64,000 bases of DNA from Primulina eburnea. Taxonomy: Eukaryota > Streptophyta > Magnoliopsida > Lamiales > Gesneriaceae. The notes under the pieces are model-generated. The model was not told the origin of the DNA. It saw only the letters and a list, made by a program, of their open reading frames with translations, and did no database searches. The stretch covers positions 1,565,001 to 1,629,000 of the forward strand of contig NC_133109.1 of NCBI RefSeq assembly GCF_022965805.1, given 5' to 3'. The position numbers and the translations under genes are program-made. This document shows, piece by piece, positions 35,414 to 47,733 of this stretch. Position 1 is the first letter of the stretch; each line of letters opens with the position of its first letter.

Positions 35414-37488
35414 AAACTCATTTTTTCCGTCAATATTTTGATATACATATTTAAGTACTAAAAATTCATATGTTAGTATCAGATATGAAATAATTAATAC
35501 TCAAATATCATATATCAGTTCGTATTTTAATATTTTGTAGAGATTTATCGAAAGAGAGACTTTTTTCTGATAAAGTGACTGAATGCAAATTATTGTTTGT
35601 TTTTTAAGATTTTGAACAATTTACCTTTAGAATAATTTGAAAAAATATATATATTGAAAACGAATAAATTAAATGATTTAATTAAAAAAAATCAATAATT
35701 AAAGTTTTTTTGGTACTTTCTATTTTTTTAATAAAACGACATATTCTAATATATTGTTAAATAAAGTTTAGGGTTTTAGAATAACTAGTTTTAATGTTTT
35801 TGTGTTACATTTTTTCAGTACAAAAATAATTACAAAGAGACAACAATAATATATGAAACCATGAGTAAAACAAAAATAAGAAACAAAAGAAAAATTAAAA
35901 AAAACTTAAACTAAAAGTTATTTTGATGACAAATCTTCTCTTCTTCCTTTTTGGGATGGATATAAATTAAGGAATTCACATTTTAAAAATACGCAAAGAG
36001 ACACTAATAATATATTGTGACGTCCCGAAAATTTGAGGTCTACATGAACCACGTGCGTGCAAGTTATTAAATTCTTTATGTATTTTATTAAATGATTTTA
36101 ATGCATGTTTATTTCATTAAATTGAGTTTTAATTCATGATTTGTGAATTTGCATTATTTCAAATTATAATATGTTTAGTTGATTCATGTTTAAACGTTTT
36201 TCTTGAGTTTTATGTTCAGGCGATTATTCGAGGCGGGATCGAGGAAAAGACCGGTGACGATTTTTAGCAATTAAAAATGTGGTATTTTATTTTTAAGTTG
36301 AGTTTGGGACATTTTAAATTAGTTTGTAAAGAGTTAGTATTTTAAAGCCTAAATTAGTTACTTAATAATTTTAGGAGTTTAAATCTTTTAAAGTGGGTGG
36401 TACATGTATTTTGGTTAAAAGGAGAGTTTAGTGGAGTGTATCAATTTAATTGATAAATTTGTGTGGGTCAAACTTTTATTAGCATTTTTATTAGTTGATT
36501 TAGCAAAATTATCTCCTAATTAATGACCCACACACACGGTAAACACACTAACACACACTTACACGTTTTTACACACACTAAAACACACAACACACACACA
36601 AGCTTTAAAAATCAGATTTTTATTATTTTAAAAAGAGAGAAACCTAGGGTTCCATAGCATTCAGCAGCCGTCCCCTTCTCTTCGAGTCTCCCAGCAATTT
36701 TCGTGAGTTTTATTGCAAGAATTTAGTGCCACGTTCGTCCCGGATCAAGCCTCGCTCCGTTCCCACATCGGTATCGCCGTTTCGGTAAAGTTTATCATCA
36801 AAAGGCACGTATATTCTGTTCTTTCTGCATCGATCTTGTCATAGTATGCGTTGTGTATTTTTATGCGTGAAAATTTATGTATGACGTTCGTCGTTTGAGC
36901 GGAAATTGATTTGAATGCGTTTGAAATACTTTTTAGATCTGAAATCTCGTAACTTTCTGTTCTTCTCGAAACTGCGATTTTTCCGTCGAGAATTTGAGAA
37001 AACTTTCAACTACAAAATTGTAGAACTTTTTGATACCTTCGTTTTGATATAAAATTCGAGATTTTTGGATGAAAATTGAGTGAGTTATGGCGTTTTTCGT
37101 GGGACTGCTCAAACTGCGACTTTTACGATAATTGTGTTCTCGAAGTTTATTTGTTGCAGGCTTCGTTGGAGATCGACGGACGATCGTTGTTGCACCTAGG
37201 TATGATTATTATGTTGTTGGGTTGATATGTGGTACGTCGTTTAGTGTCGATAGGCACTCGAATGCATTAGAAGTCGTAGGAAAGAAATTATTGTCGATTG
37301 TCACGTTTTTGAAATTGTATGTGTCGTAAGATGAACATCGTGGCTTGAGATGTTGTACGAAATTGGTTTTATGTTATGGTATGCTAGGATGGGTCTCGGG
37401 GTGTCGGTTCATAGTTCGTGCAACCGGGTCTAGAAAGTTAAGCAAAGCATGTACAAGAATTTTCGTAAGTTCGCGATCACAGAGCCTG

Positions 37489-37747
37489 CACGGACCCTTA
37501 CACGGACCCTGACACGGGGTCCGTGCCTTTGTTCTTCCGGAGTGCCCTTTTTCCAGAGTCTGCACGGACCCTGGCACGGACCCTGGCACGGGGTCCGTGT
37601 CCACCCCTTTTTCATGGAGTCTTTCACCCGAGTCTACACGGACCCCTACACGGAGGTAGGCACGGGGTCCGTGTCCCTTCTTCTTTCCGAGTGTCACTGC
37701 ACCGCACCTAGACGGACCTGTACACGGACCCGGGGTAGGGGTCCGTG
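37489..37747 (+). repeat. 74-bp tandem array of CACGGACCC / GGGTCCGTG palindromes
   Basis: GGGTCCGTG starts at 37517, 37591, 37665 and 37739, exactly 74 bp apart each time. The opposite arm CACGGACCC starts at 37489, 37563 and 37637, with a decayed copy at 37711, and in a second position at 37501, 37575 and 37723. The linkers between palindromes differ strongly while their length does not. The same array recurs in the 3' LTR at 43042-43300. Confidence 0.95.
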
Positions 37748-38077
37748 TACTCACTGTTTGGGAAAGAATTGTAAGTATATTTTGGGATTTGACGTCATGG
37801 TTTAGTGCAAGGGTTATCAAGATTGTGTCATGGGAAATGTTAGAACGTCCTAAGTATTGATTGGACTTGAGAGCAAGTATGATTCCTACGTTTAAGTTAT
37901 GCAAATTCATGTTAGTTGATGCAGCAACGGCCCCGATCGAAGTCCAACGAATCCCTCAACGCCAAGTATGTTGACGTGCAAAGAAAATATTTTAAGTTTT
38001 TGAGGTATGCTAAATGTCTTGTGACCAAAAGTGAATGGGTTTGGAAGTCGGTGAACGTGGCCGAGGACCTCTCCACC

Positions 38078-38231
38078 CCGTTAAATTATGAACGGGTTTG
38101 AAGTTAGGATTGGAAAGCGTTAAATTATGAACGGGGACCAATCCGCCCGTTAAATTATGAACGGGTTAGATCGTGGTTGTGAAGCGTTAAATTATGAACG
38201 TGGATCAACTGGCCTGTTAAATTATGAACAG
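38078..38231 (+). repeat. Five GTTAAATTATGAAC hairpin repeats
   Basis: Copies start at 38080, 38119, 38149, 38186 and 38216. Arms such as CCCGTT...AACGGG can pair around AAATTATG. The last copy has CCTGTT...AACAGG, a paired change in both arms. The same five lie in the 3' LTR (43631-43784). Confidence 0.9.
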
Positions 38232-38917
38232 GGATCTCATGTATGTGGCAGTGGATACGTCCCTGTCAGCCCAGTACTGTGGTTTGTCTGATCAGACGTT
38301 TATTATGTATGGGTCACTTGCTTTGAAACATCCTCTACGCAAAATGATGAAGTTATGTATGTTCAAGTATGTTCAAGTATGCAGCATGTTTATGAAAAGT
38401 TTAAGTTATGGCACGTCGAAGTATGTATGTACGTATGTTCAAGTTTTAATACGCAAGTTCAAGTTCAAGTTATGTATGTCCTATTTTAAAGTTGAATGTG
38501 ATTTTATTATGTAGTACTCGTTATTCCAGTTTATACGTGTTGAGTCTTTAGACTCGCTAGACTTGATCGATGCAGGTGAGTATGTTGTTGAGGAGACAGG
38601 AGGTGGCGACCAAGGGGCAGGCTTGGACTGAGCGGGAGGCTAACCCGAGGACCGCAAAGTTTATGTTTTTATGCCCATGTTATTTTACGATTTTTTATGC
38701 AAGTTCAAAATACTCTGATGTTATGTTTCATTTCAAGACTTTTGGAACAAGTGTTTCTTTTTAGCAAATTTTATTGGTGATGTCGATTTCAAACGTTTTT
38801 ATTGATGAAGGATGTAGTGACGACCGTATTTGATTTCATTTCCGCATTCCTTTTAGTTTAAAAGAAAATTTTTAATTTTTCCGCAAATTTTGAGTAGTAA
38901 AAGTACGGTACGTTACA

Positions 38918-41568
38918 GTTGGTATCAGAGCGGTGTTCTTGTAAAGGGTTACGCCTACTGCCAGTCGCAAGAAGCTCACGAAGTCACACCTCAAGTCTGT
39001 AAGTCTTAAAATTTTAAATTATTTCATGTATTAAGCATTCAAGTCATGATTTCAGCATGTGCATGTTTTAATGCAACCACCTGTATGTTTACATGACATA
39101 CGTTTTAGAATACAGGTTTATCTGTCGTTATGAATTGAGATTGGATCCTTAAAACTTTTATGCATGTTACGACATGAAATGAGAAATTATTTTATTTTCT
39201 TGCATGCTGGTGTGGTGGAATTGGACATGAGCAAGAATTTTGCTTTTAGGCGTCTGGAAAAGTTGGAGATGATTTGTCTATATTAATTTTTGGTTAGTAG
39301 TACCGATATTATACTTGTGGGTCATAAGTTAAACTTGACAATTACGAATGCTTTTGGGACTTGTAGATTTTCTAAGAAATTACTGATGGTTTGTAGGTGC
39401 TAGCTGAGTTGCTTTTTGAGAACTCCATGTAAGGATTAATTATTTGATACTACGACGATATTTGGAAGTATACAAGCATAGAATTTATTTAGGATGCATG
39501 CTCCCCCTAGTTGGATTTAAGGATTTAATTGCATGAATTGAGAATTTTAAGGACCTAGTGGTAATGACCAATAGTTTCAGGACCTAAGTGCAAAGATAAA
39601 AATCCTAAGGGACTAGTTTCGAAGTTATCGTTTGGGATTAAATACCGAGTTTTGAGGATTTTAAGGTTTAATGAGACTAAAATCGAAGATTTTATTGGGG
39701 ACCGAAAATGCAATTTTGAAGAGTTGTAGGGCAAAAAAAAAATGTAAGTTCGAGAACTTTAAGGGTCAAATTGCAAATTCAGAAAATTTTGGGGATTAAA
39801 TTCGAATTTTTGAGGAACACTTGGGTTAAATCAGTAAATTTAGAGGCTATGAGAATTGAATTTGGGGCTAATAAGCTTAAAATTTTTGAATTTTATGTTG
39901 TGAGGAACTTACACAATGGAATTAGGAACACCAAGAACTTATGGGTAAATGTGGAATTTCCGAAATTTAGGACAAACTGGATAATTTTGAGGAAATAATG
40001 AATTAATGCTACAATTTTAAGGAGTTTGGGGGACTAGTTTAGCGGTAAGTGAGAATTGAATGGTTTAAATGATATGAATTTTCGATAATTTAAGCTCAAA
40101 GGGATCATTAGAACCTTGAAGTATTTGGGTTATAATATTATAAGAAATGGTAATCAATGGGATTGTAAGATGAATCGACATTGGGCTTAAAGATTTAAGC
40201 GCTAGTGAATTAATATCGCGACAAATTTAAAATTCAGGGTGATAACGATTTGAGGTAAAGTTGATCGGTTCGCTAAGTTATAAGGGTAGACATTGAGTTA
40301 GCGAAATTATTTTTTTTGGGAACTTAAGTTGATGTGTCATAAGTTTTAGTCATGATTGTAACAGTTAAGCTCGTACCTTTGTTGGAATTTAATTTTTCTA
40401 GAATGTTGGGTATGTTTGATGGTTAGGTTAATCGATATGCTCATGTAAGAATTGAGGTAGACATCTTGTCTTGAGAAATTTTTGTAAGTTATTAAGAAAC
40501 TTGGGAGTAAGTGAATATGTGTGTTGGAATTATGTTATCCAAAACTATTTGGGTTGAGTAAGGGTGAATTTCAAATTTATGGGGACATTTGTTCATACGG
40601 AATTTTTGGGTGAAATAAAAACAAAAGGGAATTAGTGGTGTTCAACATGAGTTATCAATGAAGGAATATTAATATTTTTTTATTGAGTAAGAAATCTAAA
40701 GGCTTGTTATGGGGATTCTAGAATTCTATGGGTTATAAGTGGAGTTGATTCATTAGAGTTAGTCCATTATTAATAAAGGAAGCTTATTAAGTTTTATACG
40801 CTAGAATTAATTGAGTATTGGGGATACGTCTAAGTGGGACATTCGTTCCAATGGGGAAGGCTCAAGGGTCTTAGGCTTTAACTATATTGTAATCGTGAAG
40901 AAAATAGTTTAAGCTTGTGATTGATGCTAGAAAGTTTTTATTATTTAAGGAGAGGATCGATATTATATATTTTGGGGTTTTACGGATTTATGTTACTCGA
41001 AATTAAAGATTGGCAGCAATTTTATATTTGGGATGTACTCGTGAATAGCTAAGTTATATAAGTTTGTATCATAAGGTAAATATTCGATTCAAGGATTGTA
41101 GGCCAATATTAACATATGGGGATTAAGATAAGATTTAACTTTTAAGTGTATTGCTGAGGATGGAAGTTGATCAGTAACCGTTGGTGCTAAGACCTCTTAG
41201 GTTGGACTGAATAAATGCGTATGTAATATTTCGATGAGCATTAGGGGTATGGTATGAGAAAGTAAGATACGATAAGTTTGAACCTCTAATCCTAATATTG
41301 GGAATTGTGAGAAAAGTCAGAATTTGAGTTCGTAGCAAAGTAAAACTAAGACGCCATAAGTCGTTTTAAGTTGTGATTCGCAAACGAGGTTTTTGGTAGG
41401 TAATTTAATTAGGATTGAAGAGACGTAAGGACAACATACGACTTAATTTTATTCAGAGTAGCGCAGCGGTAGCGTGGATCGTTGGGATACTAGAATTAAG
41501 AATCTAATTTTTGGATTATCGAGGATAAGCGAATTTCGGGGACGAAATTCAAATTGAGGGGGATAGAT
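38918..41568 (+). other. LARD internal region, non-coding
   Basis: 2651 bp between the LTRs with no open frame above about 75 codons and no retroviral protein motif. It begins with the primer-binding site and ends with the purine tract. Phrases such as GGATTAAAT and TTTGAGGA recur, suggesting decayed low-complexity growth. It probably replaces a former gag-pol region. Confidence 0.85.
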
Positions 41569-44470
41569 TGTGACGTCCCGAAAATTTGAGGTCTACATGA
41601 ACCACGTGCGTGCAAGTTATTAAATTCTTTATGTATTTTATTAAATGATTTTAATGCATGTTTATTTCATTAAATTGAGTTTTAATTCATGATTTGTGAA
41701 TTTGCATTATTTCAAATTATAATATGTTTAGTTGATTCATGTTTAAACGTTTTTCTTGAGTTTTATGTTCAGGCGATTATTCGAGGCGGGATCGAGGAAA
41801 AGACCGGTGACGATTTTTAGCAATTAAAAATGTGGTATTTTATTTTTAAGTTGAGTTTGGGACATTTTAAATTAGTTTGTAAAGAGTTAGTATTTTAAAG
41901 CCTAAATTAGTTACTTAATAATTTTAGGAGTTTAAATCTTTTAAAGTGGGTGGTACATGTATTTTGGTTAAAAGGAGAGTTTAGTGGAGTGTATCAATTT
42001 AATTGATAAATTTGTGTGGGTCAAACTTTTATTAGCATTTTTATTAGTTGATTTAGCAAAATTATCTCCTAATTAATGACCCACACACACGGTAAACACA
42101 CTAACACACACTTACACGTTTTTACACACACTAAAACACACAACACACACACAAGCTTTAAAAATCAGATTTTTATTATTTTAAAAAGAGAGAAACCTAG
42201 GGTTCCATAGCATTCAGCAGCCGTCCCCTTCTCTTCGAGTCTCCCAGCAATTTTCGTGAGTTTTATTGCAAGAATTTAGTGCCACGTTCGTCCCGGATCA
42301 AGCCTCGCTCCGTTCCCGCATCGGTATCGCCGTTTCGGTAAAGTTTATCATCAAAAGGCACGTATATTCTGTTCTTTCTGCATCGATCTTGTCATAGTAT
42401 GCGTTGTGTATTTTTATGCGTGAAAATTTATGTATGACGTTCGTCGTTTGAGCGGAAATTGATTTGAATGCGTTTGAAATACTTTTTAGATCTGAAATCT
42501 CGTAACTTTCTGTTCTTCTCGAAACTGCGATTTTTCCGTCGAGAATTTGAGAAAACTTTCAACTACAAAATTGTAGAACTTTTTGATACCTTCGTTTTGA
42601 TATAAAATTCGAGATTTTTGGATGAAAATTGAGTGAGTTATGGCGTTTTTCGTGGGACTGCTCAAACTGCGACTTTTACGATAATTGTGTTCTCGAAGTT
42701 TATTTGTTGCAGGCTTCGTTGGAGATCGACGGACGATCGTTGTTGCACCTAGGTATGATTATTATGTTGTTGGGTTGATATGTGGTACGTCGTTTAGTGT
42801 CGATAGGCACTCGAATGCATTAGAAGTCGTAGGAAAGAAATTAGTGTCGATTGTCACGTTTTTGAAATTGTATGTGTCGTAAGATGAACGTCGTGGCTTG
42901 AGATGTTGTACGAAATTGGTTTTATGTTATGGTATGCTAGGATGGGTCTCGGGGTGTCGGTTCATAGTTCGTGCAACCGGGTCTAGAAAGTTAAGCAAAG
43001 CATGTACAAGAATTTTCGTAAGTTCGCGATCACAGAGCCTGCACGGACCCTTACACGGACCCTGACACGGGGTCCGTGCCTTTGTTCTTCCGGAGTGCCC
43101 TTTTTCCAGAGTCTGCACGGACCCTGGCACGGACCCTGGCACGGGGTCCGTGTCCACCCCTTTTTCATGGAGTCTTTCACCCGAGTCTACACGGACCCCT
43201 ACACGGAGGTAGGCACGGGGTCCGTGTCCCTTCTTCTTTCCGAGTGTCACTGCACCGCACCTAGACGGACCTGTACACGGACCCGGGGTAGGGGTCCGTG
43301 TACTCACTGTTTGGGAAAGAATTGTAAGTATATTTTGGGATTTGACGTCATGGTTTAGTGCAAGGGTTATCAAGATTGTGTCATGGGAAATGTTAGAACG
43401 TCCTAAGTATTGATTGGACTTGAGAGCAAGTATGATTCCTACGTTTAAGTTATGCAAATTCATGTTAGTTGATGCAGCAACGGCCCCGATCGAAGTCCAA
43501 CGAATCCCTCAACGCCAAGTATGTTGACGTGCAAAGAAAATATTTTAAGTTTTTGAGGTATGCTAAATGTCTTGTGACCAAAAGTGAATGGGTTTGGAAG
43601 TCGGTGAACGTGGCCGAGGACCTCTCCACCCCGTTAAATTATGAACGGGTTTGAAGTTAGGATTGGAAAGCGTTAAATTATGAACGGGGACCAATCCGCC
43701 CGTTAAATTATGAACGGGTTAGATCGTGGTTGTGAAGCGTTAAATTATGAACGTGGATCAACTGGCCTGTTAAATTATGAACAGGGATCTCATGTATGTG
43801 GCAGTGGATACGTCCCTGTCAGCCCAGTACTGTGGTTTGTCTGATCAGACGTTTATTATGTATGGGTCACTTGCTTTGAAACATCCTCTACGCAAAATGA
43901 TGAAGTTATGTATGTTCAAGTATGTTCAAGTATGCAGCATGTTTATGAAAAGTTTAAGTTATGGCACGTCGAAGTATGTATGTACGTATGTTCAAGTTTT
44001 AATACGCAAGTTCAAGTTCAAGTTATGTATGTCCTATTTTAAAGTTGAATGTGATTTTATTATGTAGTACTCGTTATTCCAGTTTATACGTGTTGAGTCT
44101 TTAGACTCGCTAGACTTGATCGATGCAGGTGAGTATGTTGTTGAGGAGACAGGAGGTGGCGACCAAGGGGCAGGCTTGGACTGAGCGGGAGGCTAACCCG
44201 AGGACCGCAAAGTTTATGTTTTTACGCCCATGTTATTTTACGATTTTTTATGCAAGTTCAAAATACTCTGATGTTATGTTTCATTTCAAGACTTTTGGAG
44301 CAAGTGTTTCTTTTTAGCAAATTTTATTGGTGATGTCGATTTCAAACGTTTTTATTGATGAAGGATGTAGTGACGACCGTATTTGATTTCATTTCCGCAT
44401 TCCTTTTAGTTTAAAAGAAAATTTTTAATTTTTCCGCAAATTTTGAGTAGTAAAAGTACGGTACGTTACA
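41569..44470 (+). repeat. 3' LTR of the LARD
   Basis: 2902 bp, the same length as the 5' LTR, with five single-base differences found by eye (for example CCCACATC versus CCCGCATC, and ATGCCCATG versus ACGCCCATG). Both palindrome arrays are preserved at an offset of 5553 bp. Confidence 0.95.
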
Positions 44471-46524
44471 TATATGAAAACATATATTCTAAAAAAATAA
44501 TTAATATATGAAAACATATTCTAAAAAACAAAAACAATTTTTTTAAAAAAAAGACTTATACTAAAATTTATTTTGATGACAAATCTTCTCATTTTTTTTT
44601 TTGAATGGATATAAATCAATATATATGGGAATTCACATTTTTAGCAAGAAATTATAAATCTTTACCTAAAATTCGCTAGGTTTAATGTTTGATGCTATGA
44701 TAGGTAAGGAATATTTCATATTCTGTCTATATATATGTACATTATATCTCACAAATTTAGCGTGTGAAACGCAACTACTAAAAATAGTTTATCGAAATAA
44801 TTAAGAATAAGTCTCACGGTCTCACAAATCTTTATGTGTGATATAGGTTGAATCGATCTATATTTACAGTCAAATAATTTGTGAAAAATTAATTGACAAT
44901 TTTCTAATAACACTTTCGCAGTTTTACATACCGTAAAAAATATGTATGATTACTTTTCGATACAATATGAGATAAGAAAAAATAGTAATTAAGAATAACA
45001 TGTAAGATTGAACAAGTTTTATTTTTCCAAAAATTTATTTTTTTATTTTTCCAAAATTTATTTATGTCCCTAATGATATAATTCAAATATTTATTTATTT
45101 AAAATATACAGCATTCAAGCAAAATGTCTCGATTGTACGTGAAATGAGGATAATTATTGCCATTAATAATATACTTTTAAAAATTTCACTATCTTACTAT
45201 CATGATAATCGAACACCAGATTTAAAATTGTTGATACTCAAATATCATATATTAGTATCATGTTTTCATTATTTTATACCAATTTTCATCCGAAAAGAAA
45301 AAATTTATCATTAATACCAGTAGTTTCTATATGTGTTTTTGTATTCAAAAATCATATTTTAGTATCATATTTGAAATAATTGGTTCTTAAAATCATATAT
45401 TAATATCATATTTTTAATGTTTTGTATCGGTTTTGGTCCACGAAAAGACATGTGGCCAAGGAGTTTAAACTCGTTTTTTCAGTCAATATTTAATATACGA
45501 GTACTAAAAATTCACATGTTAGTATTAGATTTGAAATAATTGGTACTCAAATACTATATATTAGTACCATATTTTTAATATTTTGTAGAGATTTTCATCC
45601 AAAAAAACATGTGATCTAGAGAGTTGAGACACTTTTTCGATTTTGAATTATCTACCTTTAAAATATCTTGAATAAAATATATATTGAAAACGTATAAATT
45701 AAATGATTTAATGAAAAAAAAATCAATAAATTTTATTTGGTACTTTCAATTTTTTAACAAAACGACACATTCTAATATATTTTTATATAAAGTTTAGGGT
45801 TTTAGAATAACTAGTTTTAATGTTTTTGTGTTACATTATTTCAGTACAAAAGATAATTACAAAGAGACAAATCTATGAAACCATGAGCAAAACAAAAATT
45901 AATATATGAAAAGCATATTCTAAAAAAAATTAAAATAAAAAAATTAAACTAATATTTATTTTGATGACAAATCTTCTCTCTTTTTTTTCTTTTTCTTTTT
46001 TTGGATGGATATAAATTAACATATATGGGAATTCACATTTTAAAAATATGCAAAGAGACTCTAATAATATATGAAAACATAAGTAAAACAAACACTAATA
46101 TATGAAAACATACTCTGAAAAACAAAAACAATTTTTTATAAAAAAATCTTAAACTAAAATTTATTTTGATGACAAATCTTCTCATTTTATTATTTTTGAA
46201 TGGATATAAATCAATATATATGGGAATTCACACTTCTAGCAAGAAATTGTAAATCTTTACCTAAAATTTGCTAGGTTGAATGTTTGATGCTATGATAGGA
46301 AAGGAATATTTCCTATTATGTGTAGTTATATATATGTGTGTGTGTATTATATCTCACAAATTTAGCGTGTGAAATAATTAAGAATAAGTCTCACTGTCTC
46401 ACGAATCATTATGTGTGATATAGGTTGAATCGATCTATATTTATTGTCAAATAATAATTTTGAAATAAAATAATACATTTTAATACATCGGATCTGATAT
46501 GAAGTGCATCTCATAATCTCAAAA

Positions 46525-47508
46525 TGTTGAGGATCGAAGTTGAGTTTAGAGGGGGGTGAATAAACTCTACTCGTTTTTCGTTCTGATGAAGTACTAGAAT
46601 CCTGTTAAGAATAATAGTTGATCTTGTGCGTGTACTTTCACCTGATTACAATGAAAATGTGCGGAAACAATCTGATGAAGTAGTAGAAAAACAGTAAAAT
46701 AGTAGGCAGCAGTTGTTTATGGAAGTTCGAAGATAAACTCTTCTACGTCTCCCCTTCTTCTGTTTCCAGAAGGTATAACTAAAAGACTTTGGATATTACA
46801 GTACAACTCTTGTACACACCCACTTCAGAAGGACTTACACTTCAGCCTACTGAAACTCTTAGTTTCTCAACTCACAAATGTGCGTAACACAAGGTTCTGA
46901 AAAGACTCTTTTCAGATTACAAACTCTTCTTGATGAAGTATAGATAGTGTAGTGATAGTGAAGAGTGTGATGATCAGTAGCACAAGATGATCTTTAAATG
47001 ATCAGATAATTGCTATGAAGCGTGTGCTACTTTTCTTTTTGTTGAACTTTAAGAGTGATTTCGATGTAAAAGCTTTGATCCTTGAAAATCTGTTTTCGTA
47101 ACCTTGCTTTTGAGTAAGGTTTGTTACCCTTATCTAAGAGCAACTGAGTTCAACGTCCATAAATCAGAATAGTCTTCAGATAGTCTGATAGAGTCAGCTA
47201 TATTGCCAAAAGAAGTTCCTGCAACAAGACTGTAGAACAATCAGTTCTGTTTTATACCAAAATGGGTAAGATGCATTAAATGATTCAGTATAGCAATTAA
47301 TGCCGCAATTAATACTAGTACTTGGAACCCTTAACGGTAACATTAAAGAAGTAACGTTAGGCAACGTCTTCTACTGGTTTTGTATAACTACCTCTTCTAC
47401 TGATTTAGTTTTACTAGAACAGCAGCTACTGATAAATTAGACGTTTGATCTGGTCTGCTGGTCTACTGGTTTTAGTTATCATCGCCACAATACAATTCAT
47501 GTCTAACA
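46525..47508 (-). repeat. 3' LTR of the SIRE-like element
   Basis: 984 bp. It differs from the 5' LTR at about seven positions and one G-run indel. One difference changes the TATA-like CTTATATAAG of the 5' LTR to CTTAGATAAG here (minus-strand reading). Confidence 0.93.
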
Positions 47509-47733
47509 ATTTCCCCCTTTGTGGTGATGCCAAAACCTAATCAGTAGAAAGTTGTTAAAATAAAACAGATAATCATATAAACTGAATGATAATTGTCAAT
47601 AAGGATTTAAAAGTATCAATTGATTCCAATATCCCTGAAAATAATTTCTTCAGACGGAGGCTCTTGATCTCTTCTGTCAGAAGGCTCAGCCTCATCTTCT
47701 TCTTGATTTCCTCCTTGATCTCCTCTATCTGCC

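Larger units (their letters stand above)
36016..38917 (+). repeat. 5' LTR of the LARD
   Basis: 2902 bp, TGTGACGTCC to GTACGTTACA. It includes a CACACAC-rich stretch (36525-36600), a leader-like GGGTTCCATAGCATTCAGCA segment shared with the solo LTR at 59250, two palindrome arrays (37489-37747 and 38078-38231), and a strong splice-donor-like CAGGTGAGT at 38575. Long open frames in the palindrome area are by-products of the repeats. Confidence 0.95.
36016..44470 (+). mobile_element. LARD: coding-free Gypsy-type LTR retrotransposon, 8.5 kb
   Basis: Two LTRs of exactly 2902 bp flank 2651 bp of internal sequence. The TSD TATAT is exact (36011-36015, 44471-44475), and the empty site AATAATATATGAAAAC survives in unit 2 near 46070. 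The primer-binding site TTGGTATCAGAGC follows the 5' LTR. The purine tract AATTGAGGGGGATAGA precedes the 3' LTR, next to a TTCGGGGACGAAATTC motif that I associate with Tekay/Del-type chromoviruses. No gag or pol frame exists, so it must use proteins from a partner element. I counted five differences between the LTRs, so insertion was very recent. Confidence 0.95.
34811..45215 (+). repeat. Tandem segmental duplication, unit 1
   Basis: Begins CAGATTTAAAATTGTTG and ends near CTATCATGATAATCGAACAC. Removing the TRIM and the Gypsy LARD leaves about 1.6 kb. That residue matches unit 2 in order: the ATATTAGTATCAT-rich start, AAGGAGTTTAAACT, TTTTGATGACAAATCTTCTC (twice per unit), the GGTTGAATCGATCTATATTT segment, TTTTACATACCGTAAAAAAT, and TTTCACTATCTTACTATC at the end. 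There is no coding sequence of its own. Confidence 0.85.

Noticed and set aside
37374..37910. 178-codon minus-strand and 118-codon plus-strand open frames in the LARD LTR (copies at 42927-43463)
   Set aside because: They are produced by the G+C-rich palindrome repeats, overlap each other on opposite strands and lack any known motif; they lie in an LTR.
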